From: Deltaproteobacteria bacterium
GTDB lineage: Bacteria > Desulfobacterota > Desulfobacteria > Desulfobacterales > JAFDCJ01
Direction: 5' to 3'
DNA length: 6,306 nt
NCBI GenBank assembly: GCA_024277475.1
Contig: JAJRVC010000081.1
Coordinates: 1 to 6,306 of the forward strand
Below are positions 1 through 4,800 of this stretch, piece after piece (the stretch's first letter is position 1; each line of letters opens with the position of its first letter). The notes beneath the pieces are model-generated. The model did no database searches and was not told the origin of the DNA. It saw only the letters and a list, made by a program, of their open reading frames with translations. Both the position numbers and the translations under genes were made by a program.

Positions 1-2
1 AT

Positions 3-248
3 GGAGGTTATGCCGGTGGTTGTAACAACCTTGGCGCTATGTACGAAACCGGCAGGGGAGTTGTGCAGGATCAGCCCGCGGCGCTTAACTGGTATCGCAA
101 GGCTGCTGTCCTGGGGCATAAAGGCGCGCAAAGCAAATTGCAGGAAATGGGGTTGAGCTGGGCTGAGGATGTCCCGGAACCTGTTGGTTCAAAAAATGAG
201 CAGCCTTCCAGTGATATTGGGAATCCTGATGATTTTGTGGAGTTGTAA
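3..248 (+). CDS. Sel1-like repeat protein, C-terminal end (5' partial)
   Basis: The frame is open from the left edge of the window and ends at TAA 246-248, giving 81 visible residues; the start lies outside. The visible part reads as the end of a Sel1-like (SLR, TPR-related) repeat: NNLGAMYETGRGVVQDQPAA followed by LNWYRKAAVLGHKGAQSKL matches the family pattern of LGxMYxxGxGVxxD, A-x-x-WYRKAA and a closing G-x-x-AQ-x-x-L. After the repeat comes an acidic, Pro/Ser-rich tail of about 30 residues with no recognisable domain. Sel1 repeats form helical solenoids that mediate protein-protein contacts. Some Sel1 proteins are immunity or accessory factors for secreted phospholipase effectors (the Tli5 type), which is suggestive given the lipase gene downstream, but that link is inference. 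The next gene starts 43 bases later on the same strand, so co-transcription is possible. The ATG at 39 is internal to a repeat and is not a credible start. Confidence 0.85.
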   Translation, partial: GGYAGGCNNLGAMYETGRGVVQDQPAALNWYRKAAVLGHKGAQSKLQEMGLSWAEDVPEPVGSKNEQPSSDIGNPDDFVEL

Positions 249-291
249 GACATAACCTGCCCAGGTGTTCGGAAAATGATGGGGTACGTGT

Positions 292-1170
292 ATGACAGGA
301 TATGACAGGCCATACCTTTTCTTCTCGATGATGTTTTTTTGTGCTGTATTATTGAGTGCCAACATGTGCTGGGCTGTTGAGCAGAAGCCCCTGGTTGCGC
401 ATTTGAACGAGAGAATACAGACTTCGGCCGGCGAGGTGATTATAGAAAAGGTTATTGTTTATCCCGATGAGGCAAGTCTTTACGGTGGGCCGGGAGAGGT
501 TAATTACGGCATGCCGGTGGAAGAAGAGTATGGTAACGGCCCTGTCGTGATTCTCTCCGTGCTCAAACAACCGACTCTTCCACCATACAGCATTTTCGGG
601 ACCGACTGGCTTAAAGTGGAGCTTTATTCTGATGGGAAAAGGCTCTCTCGGAGGATCGGGGGTGAAAAGAGTCCCCGGCGGCTGATATATGGATTCAGTT
701 TCTGGGTCGAGACCGGCATGGATGTATCTCCTGAAGGGGGTGTTGAACTGGATGAGTTGGGAGACCTGGATCTGGTCGTTACCGTCTCGAAAGTTGAAAA
801 GATTTTTGATGTCCCTCTTCGTAGCATTCCCCAAGGAAGCAAAGCCATTTTTGAAGACGAAAACGTACAGATTCTTGAAGTAAGGCTGCGTGAATCAGTC
901 CAGCACAAAACAGCTTCTCTCCATGTGAAGATACACAGCAAAACAGAATCAGCTTATTATGGTCTGGTGTATAAAGGTGCAGGAGCTTCCCACTTTGAAA
1001 GTACTGGAGCTATAACAATAAGCTATCCTGTGAACAATCATGATGTTGCTGAATTCTGGAAAATAGTTCCTCTTGCACAAAGAAAGATATCATCATTGAA
1101 GTTTACATCATCGTCAGAAGAATCCGGAGCGGAACAAAACAATATTAAGGACGCTTTTGGGGAGCTGTAG
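292..1170 (+). CDS. Exported protein of unknown function with Sec signal peptide
   Basis: This is a 292-residue protein that I do not recognise. The N-terminus has a signal peptide: a short n-region containing Arg6, a hydrophobic core at about residues 8-23 (LFFSMMFFCAVLL), and a likely signal peptidase I site after Ala28 (MCWA|VEQK). There is no lipobox, since the residues before Cys26 are Asn-Met. The mature part alternates short hydrophobic strands with Gly/Pro turns (residues 30-270) and has no Cys, which suggests a beta-rich periplasmic or extracellular domain. The tail is Ser/Glu/Asn-rich. The start at 292 is preceded by GGGG at 281-284 with a 7-base gap. In-frame ATGs at 328 and 331 are alternatives but would cut into the signal peptide. 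The gene ends in TAG, with a second in-frame stop (TGA) at 1180-1182. Its position just upstream of the lipase-cyclase would suit a partner, chaperone or periplasmic immunity protein, but no sequence feature shows that. Confidence 0.8.
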   Translation: MTGYDRPYLFFSMMFFCAVLLSANMCWAVEQKPLVAHLNERIQTSAGEVIIEKVIVYPDEASLYGGPGEVNYGMPVEEEYGNGPVVILSVLKQPTLPPYSIFGTDWLKVELYSDGKRLSRRIGGEKSPRRLIYGFSFWVETGMDVSPEGGVELDELGDLDLVVTVSKVEKIFDVPLRSIPQGSKAIFEDENVQILEVRLRESVQHKTASLHVKIHSKTESAYYGLVYKGAGASHFESTGAITISYPVNNHDVAEFWKIVPLAQRKISSLKFTSSSEESGAEQNNIKDAFGEL

Positions 1171-1171
1171 C

Positions 1172-1270
1172 ATGATTTTTGAGGAACTTGCGAAGCTGGG
1201 TTTCGACAACCCTTCAGGCGGGTATATTTCCAGGTTATGGTGGAAAAACAGAACCTTATTTTTTTTGTAG
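1172..1270 (+). CDS. Possible 32-residue small ORF (doubtful)
   Basis: This short ORF starts one base after the TAG of the preceding gene (TAG-C-ATG), which would allow translational coupling. It has a good Shine-Dalgarno sequence, GGAG at 1161-1164, seven bases from the ATG. The peptide begins MIFEELAKLGFDNPSGGYIS and ends in a basic, aromatic and Leu/Phe-rich stretch, with stop TAG at 1268-1270. It fills most of the 129-base gap before the lipase start. I recognise no family. It could be a leader peptide, a small gene, a remnant of a gene, or chance. The initiation signal is the only real support. Confidence 0.25.
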   Translation: MIFEELAKLGFDNPSGGYISRLWWKNRTLFFL

Positions 1271-1289
1271 CGGACATGTCTTTGAATGT

Positions 1290-1293
1290 GGAG
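1290..1293 (+). promoter_or_regulatory. Ribosome binding site that sets the lipase start at 1300
   Basis: GGAG lies six bases upstream of the ATG at 1300. The protein starting there opens directly with a basic n-region and hydrophobic signal-peptide core. The longer reading from the ATG at 1237 would put 21 mostly non-basic residues ahead of that signal and has no well-spaced Shine-Dalgarno sequence, so 1300 is preferred. Confidence 0.65.
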
Positions 1294-1299
1294 TGGGTT

Positions 1300-2856
1300 A
1301 TGGGGTTGAGGACTCGGAGATATTCGTTATCTCGATTTTTTGTAACTGTTTTCATTGTATTGATTGACGTCTTTTTTGGCTGGCACATCGCTTTATCTTT
1401 TGAGCCAATGGTTGGGCCGGAACCTGACTATAAGTTGAGCTGTCCCGACATCCCGACAAAAAAAAGGCCGGAAACAACCGTAACTGCCAGCCGGTTAAGC
1501 GGTGACAGTAAACGGTTGTCGTCGGTTACAGTATATTCCTTAAATATTAAAATTAGAATGGTAGACGCCAACCCATTGTTTTTCCCCGGTAATGAGGATG
1601 CATGGCAGAGCAGCACCAGTGATTACCCTGCACTTACAGGTCCTGCCTCGATTCACAACCTGGGGGTTATGGAATTAAAAGAATTAAAAAATGAAAGAAT
1701 TGGAGTAGCCGCAGATGGAGAAAGCCAGCTCCTGTTAATACTGAAAACCCGGGCAAAAGGAATTTTTGAAATTAAAAAAGAGCTGAAAAACTCTGAAGAA
1801 GGACGACTTCAGTTTTTTCGGGAGGGCAAAACCTGCGATACCGGGCAGGGGCATGTTGCCTATGCTTTATATACGGCGCCGCCCGATTTTGGGAAAGGTT
1901 CAGCTCAGCAATCTCCCAGTGAATTGATCGGCGCTGCTGAAGTCCGCTCAGTTGATTTGGAGATTATTTTTAGACCGGAAAGCGGTAGAGGCACAATAAA
2001 AAAAGAGCAGGAAATAAAAATTGTCCGTCCGCCGGTCGTGCTGGTTCACGGTCTTTTTGATGAACCTGTCAACGCATGGATGACAGGGGCCAATTCCCCG
2101 GTTGGCCCATCACTGAATTATACTTTACAGGCAACCGGGTTCGAAACTTTTCTCGTAGACTATCAGTTGACCAATGGCACAGGAGGTGGTTACAGCAGTT
2201 CATTTGATGATAACAGGTATGTGGTCTGGAATGACGGCATGCGCTTATTGTCTCTCAACGGAGGGGCAGGTTCGAACAGTACTAACACTACTCTGGTAAA
2301 TTCAGTTTCCGGAGAGACTGCCAAGAGAGGCGGCATTCGCCAGGCTCTCAGTTACTATCGTGATAATTTGAGGGTTGCGGCAACCCAGGCAGATGTCATT
2401 GGCCACAGTATGGGGGGGATATTGGCCAGGGTGAATGCTTCATATGGTGGTATTAATGCATATAACAAGGATTACAAAAGGGCGGATAATTTCTGGGCCG
2501 GTGATATCAATCGGCTTATTACCATTGATACACCTCACTTCGGCAGTGGGCAGATTGATGTCTTTGAACAGCTTGTTACAAAGGAAATCCAGAATGAAAG
2601 CTGGGCAGCATCGTTTTATAGAAGTGTCGCATACCTGTCAACATGGGTTATGGCGATAAGTGAAAAATCCAAGGCGCTTCAGGATCTGAAGCTGCAAAGT
2701 CCTGCTTTGAAGCGCATCGGAAAAACGGAAATCCCCAGCCATGTTATCGCTGCAGTGGCCAGAGAGGGAGGGCTTCGAGAGGGTCATTATGATCCGGACG
2801 GCAGATATATGAAACTTCTGCAGGTGATCGGCTCTCTTTTTTATTTTTTTCCTTAG
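1300..2856 (+). CDS. Exported alpha/beta-hydrolase (lipase/esterase), N-terminal part of a lipase-cyclase frame ending at in-frame TAG
   Basis: As read, this is a 518-residue exported hydrolase. Residues 1-34 form a signal peptide: basic MGLRTRRYSLSR, then a core of about 20 Phe/Val/Ile residues. An RR pair is present, but the pattern is only weakly Tat-like. Residues 40-240 look beta-rich, with an Ig/invasin-like GVAADGES segment at 135-142. This leads into the hydrolase through RPPVVLVHGLFDEP, whose HG (250-251) is the oxyanion-hole region. The nucleophile elbow GHSMGG is at 368-373 (Ser370), and TPHFGS at 411-416 is typical of PGAP1-like and triacylglycerol lipases. The expected substrate is an ester lipid, but specificity cannot be read. 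Taken alone, the protein ends in FYFFP and lacks the catalytic Asp and His. Both appear in the same frame after the TAG (Asp603 and His641 in continuous numbering), so it is the first half of a larger protein. If translation really stops here, the enzyme is probably inactive. An alternative start is the ATG at 1237. Confidence 0.85.
   Translation: MGLRTRRYSLSRFFVTVFIVLIDVFFGWHIALSFEPMVGPEPDYKLSCPDIPTKKRPETTVTASRLSGDSKRLSSVTVYSLNIKIRMVDANPLFFPGNEDAWQSSTSDYPALTGPASIHNLGVMELKELKNERIGVAADGESQLLLILKTRAKGIFEIKKELKNSEEGRLQFFREGKTCDTGQGHVAYALYTAPPDFGKGSAQQSPSELIGAAEVRSVDLEIIFRPESGRGTIKKEQEIKIVRPPVVLVHGLFDEPVNAWMTGANSPVGPSLNYTLQATGFETFLVDYQLTNGTGGGYSSSFDDNRYVVWNDGMRLLSLNGGAGSNSTNTTLVNSVSGETAKRGGIRQALSYYRDNLRVAATQADVIGHSMGGILARVNASYGGINAYNKDYKRADNFWAGDINRLITIDTPHFGSGQIDVFEQLVTKEIQNESWAASFYRSVAYLSTWVMAISEKSKALQDLKLQSPALKRIGKTEIPSHVIAAVAREGGLREGHYDPDGRYMKLLQVIGSLFYFFP
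2854..2856 (+). other. In-frame TAG interrupting the lipase-cyclase reading frame
   Basis: This codon is position 519 of the frame that starts at 1300. Upstream and downstream coding lie in the same frame, and the next stop in that frame is TGA 4798-4800. The codon falls between the hydrolase nucleophile motif and its acid and His motifs, in a segment FFP-stop-HLEAYFD. One base change from CAG, GAG, AAG, TGG, TCG, TTG or TAY would produce it. Just before it lie runs of six T (2837-2842) and seven T (2844-2850). Slippage does not rescue the frame: the -1 frame stops at 2874-2876 and the +1 frame at 2951-2953. It may be a nonsense mutation, a sequencing error, or a recoded or readthrough UAG. 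Confidence 0.9.
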
Positions 2857-4800
2857 CATCTCGAAGCGTACTTTGATGCAATTTCCGGAGACTGGGAGGG
2901 AACAGGATTTGAAGATGAATTCTGGAAAGCACGTCAGGACATCGAGACGCTGATTGATTCGGAATATAAATACTGGGTTAAGCTCAGAACCTCATCAGGA
3001 TGGCTCCGGTCGGGCGACCAGTTGTTGGAATCCATACCGCAGGATATTGTACCTTATCCAGCCCTGGAGGCTTTACGCACGCTCATGTTTCGTTTTGACA
3101 AGAACGACGCAACAGTACGACTCGATAGTCAGCTTGGGGGGATTCCGCTGAAATCGAAAGCGGCAACGTATGTGGATATTGAGACCGAGAAGGATCCTGA
3201 TATCATTGAGAGTGTCCTTCACAGCTATACCCAGAGATATCCGAAGATTCAGCGTCATGTCGTAGATCTGCTCAAAAATGGAATTTTTGCAGAATCTCTG
3301 CCCGAGGCTGGACAATTCATGGCCGGGAAAAAACCTGTCGTAGATGGGATAGACTGGCAGCTGACCGACAGTTTTGCCAAAAAATGGTCCGGTTTGGTTT
3401 TCAGCCATGCTGATGCCATTCAGGAAGTAACAATGCGTGAAAAAGTAATTATCATTACACGACCGGTCAATCCTGATTCTACTCCTTTGATACGAAGTGG
3501 AGAGGCAACCAAGGGGATGAACGTCAAGGGGAAAAGCTCCAACTGGGGTCCGCAGAAAGGGTATATCCCTGCGGATCAAACCTACAGCAAATTGTGGGGA
3601 AAACCGGTAAAGGAGATTGAGAAATATGCGAAGAAGACCAGTGAGATGTTGAGGGGAAAGGAATTAGGTCTGAAACAATACTTAATAACTGCAGAGCAAT
3701 TGGAAGCGTATACCCCTCCGGGCGACATGATGAAAGTGGGGGAGTCGATAGCAATCCGGAAGCCACTGGGGCATCGTATCGGTGGTGATTTGTATACGGT
3801 CTGGGCAAGACCAGGGACAAATCAGGAATCGGGTGCTGCCATGGAATGGATTACGGACGAAGACGCCAGAGCATGGCTCTTCCTGTGTAAAGAGGCAACT
3901 AATGGTGAGAGAATACAGAGCGCATGTGAGTGCCCTCAATGGTTTGACTGGAGAACAAACGGGGAAAAGTTCGACAAAACTCGAAAACCGAAAAAAGAAG
4001 TACGTTTGCCGGATGAGGTATGCAGTCGGCTCAAGCCTCTGGACGTCCTGGCAGATAATGCTCACCCTGAAGAGAAATATCTCACGGCTGATTATGATCT
4101 TCTCGCCTTTGGATTTTTCTGTCCCGCAGATGGTCAGAAACAGGATGCCTGCGCTGGATTCGTAAAGGAGAGCCTTGGCCCTGATAAAAGCTGCGGCAAT
4201 ACAACCAGAACTGTCACGGCATTTCAAAATCTGTGGTCTCCTCCAGATCCTTTTCCATGTTTTGATATCCATAAAGGCTTGATTACCGAGGCACAGAAAG
4301 ATGTTCTTATGAAACTGAACGAGGCAGTTAAAGGGGTGGGGTATACGGGAGGAAATGTCAGCCATCACGGGCCTGAAACCAATTTTAATGAATCACCCTA
4401 CGTGGATTATCCGATTATAGTTTTTGATCCGGGTGTGCCGGATAGCAGCAATACGATTGTCCCGAACACTGCCAAAATAATTGCTATTCCTCAAGGACCC
4501 AAGGGGTTCCGTGATCTTCATCTGAAGCGGTATTTTGAAAGAAAAATCCGCCAGGGCTTCTGGGTGTATCCCAATACCTATATAACTGCCAACTGGTTTT
4601 GGAATAATCGGTTCGTCAATGAGATGTGGGTGGGTTGGGAGCAAGAGGACGATAGATTGGTACCGCAGGGAAAATCGGCCAAACAGCTCACTCCACCTCC
4701 ATGTGTGCAGGATGAAATAGATCGTTTGGGTCTTGGCGAAAATCCAAGAAACAAAAACAAAAAAATGGAATGTAAAGAAGAGGATCAACAGGGGATATGA
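2857..4800 (+). CDS. Remainder of lipase domain fused to class II (edema factor/CyaA/ExoY-type) nucleotidyl cyclase toxin domain
   Basis: The coordinates cover the open frame after the TAG. A separate start could only be TTG 3022/3025 or ATG 3085, none with good Shine-Dalgarno spacing. Numbering continues from 1300. Residues 520-670 complete the hydrolase: NDATVRLDSQLGG at 602-614 gives acid Asp603, and LHSYTQ gives His641. From about 684 a class II adenylyl/nucleotidyl cyclase begins: GLVFSHADAI (698-707), RPVN (721-724), ATKGMNVKGKSSNWGP (736-751), GYIPADQTYSK (754-764), LTADYDLLAF (928-937), LNEAVK with GYTGGNVSHHGPE (1006-1026). Aligned to edema factor, R721, K738, K745, K764, D931, D933 and H1023 match R329, K346, K353, K372, metal-binding D491/D493, and H577; K743 replaces His351. 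The product would be cAMP or another cyclic NMP. Family members need a host activator (calmodulin or actin). The edema factor helical domain is absent. Ten Cys lie in 863-1166. The stop overlaps the next start (ATGA). The domain call is strong; expression is uncertain. Confidence 0.85.
   Translation, partial: HLEAYFDAISGDWEGTGFEDEFWKARQDIETLIDSEYKYWVKLRTSSGWLRSGDQLLESIPQDIVPYPALEALRTLMFRFDKNDATVRLDSQLGGIPLKSKAATYVDIETEKDPDIIESVLHSYTQRYPKIQRHVVDLLKNGIFAESLPEAGQFMAGKKPVVDGIDWQLTDSFAKKWSGLVFSHADAIQEVTMREKVIIITRPVNPDSTPLIRSGEATKGMNVKGKSSNWGPQKGYIPADQTYSKLWGKPVKEIEKYAKKTSEMLRGKELGLKQYLITAEQLEAYTPPGDMMKVGESIAIRKPLGHRIGGDLYTVWARPGTNQESGAAMEWITDEDARAWLFLCKEATNGERIQSACECPQWFDWRTNGEKFDKTRKPKKEVRLPDEVCSRLKPLDVLADNAHPEEKYLTADYDLLAFGFFCPADGQKQDACAGFVKESLGPDKSCGNTTRTVTAFQNLWSPPDPFPCFDIHKGLITEAQKDVLMKLNEAVKGVGYTGGNVSHHGPETNFNESPYVDYPIIVFDPGVPDSSNTIVPNTAKIIAIPQGPKGFRDLHLKRYFERKIRQGFWVYPNTYITANWFWNNRFVNEMWVGWEQEDDRLVPQGKSAKQLTPPPCVQDEIDRLGLGENPRNKNKKMECKEEDQQGI

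Larger units (their letters stand above)
1300..4800 (+). pseudogene. Combined lipase-nucleotidyl cyclase gene read through the TAG (possible pseudogene or recoded gene)
   Basis: If the TAG is ignored, the frame encodes 1167 positions in this order: signal peptide, beta-rich region (40-240), alpha/beta-hydrolase (about 245-670), and class II nucleotidyl cyclase (about 684-1100) with a Cys-containing tail. The strongest proof of unity is that the hydrolase Ser lies before the TAG while its probable Asp and His lie after it. There are no frameshifts, no other stops, and all but one key cyclase residue is kept, so any inactivation must be very recent. The entry is typed as a pseudogene because a standard reading ends at the TAG. 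A functional recoded protein is an open alternative. Confidence 0.6.

Noticed and set aside
249..291. Promoter or terminator between the first two genes
   Set aside because: The 43-base gap has no convincing -35/-10 pair and no stem with a T-run.
292..378. Lipoprotein signal for the exported protein at 292
   Set aside because: The Cys26 context (SANMC) does not fit a lipobox; an ordinary signal peptidase I site after Ala28 fits better.
1168..1182. Readthrough of the TAG ending the first exported protein
   Set aside because: It would add only three residues before TGA 1180-1182, so there is no extension worth calling; the pair is more like a normal double stop.
1237..1299. Longer lipase start at ATG 1237
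   Set aside because: It adds 21 residues before the basic and hydrophobic signal sequence and lacks a well-spaced ribosome binding site; ATG 1300 has GGAG six bases upstream.
1179..1367. A 62-residue ORF overlapping the lipase start
   Set aside because: It is an out-of-frame, Cys- and Phe-rich reading that overlaps the lipase signal peptide, with a TTG start and no family resemblance.
2837..2856. T-run frameshift as the cause of the broken lipase-cyclase frame
   Set aside because: Coding is in the same frame on both sides, and a single shift either way meets a stop soon after (2874 or 2951). Only a substitution or readthrough explains the break simply.
3682..4368. A long reverse-strand ORF of 228 residues
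   Set aside because: It lies antisense to the conserved cyclase motifs, has no recognisable motif or initiation signal, and is best explained as a shadow of that gene.
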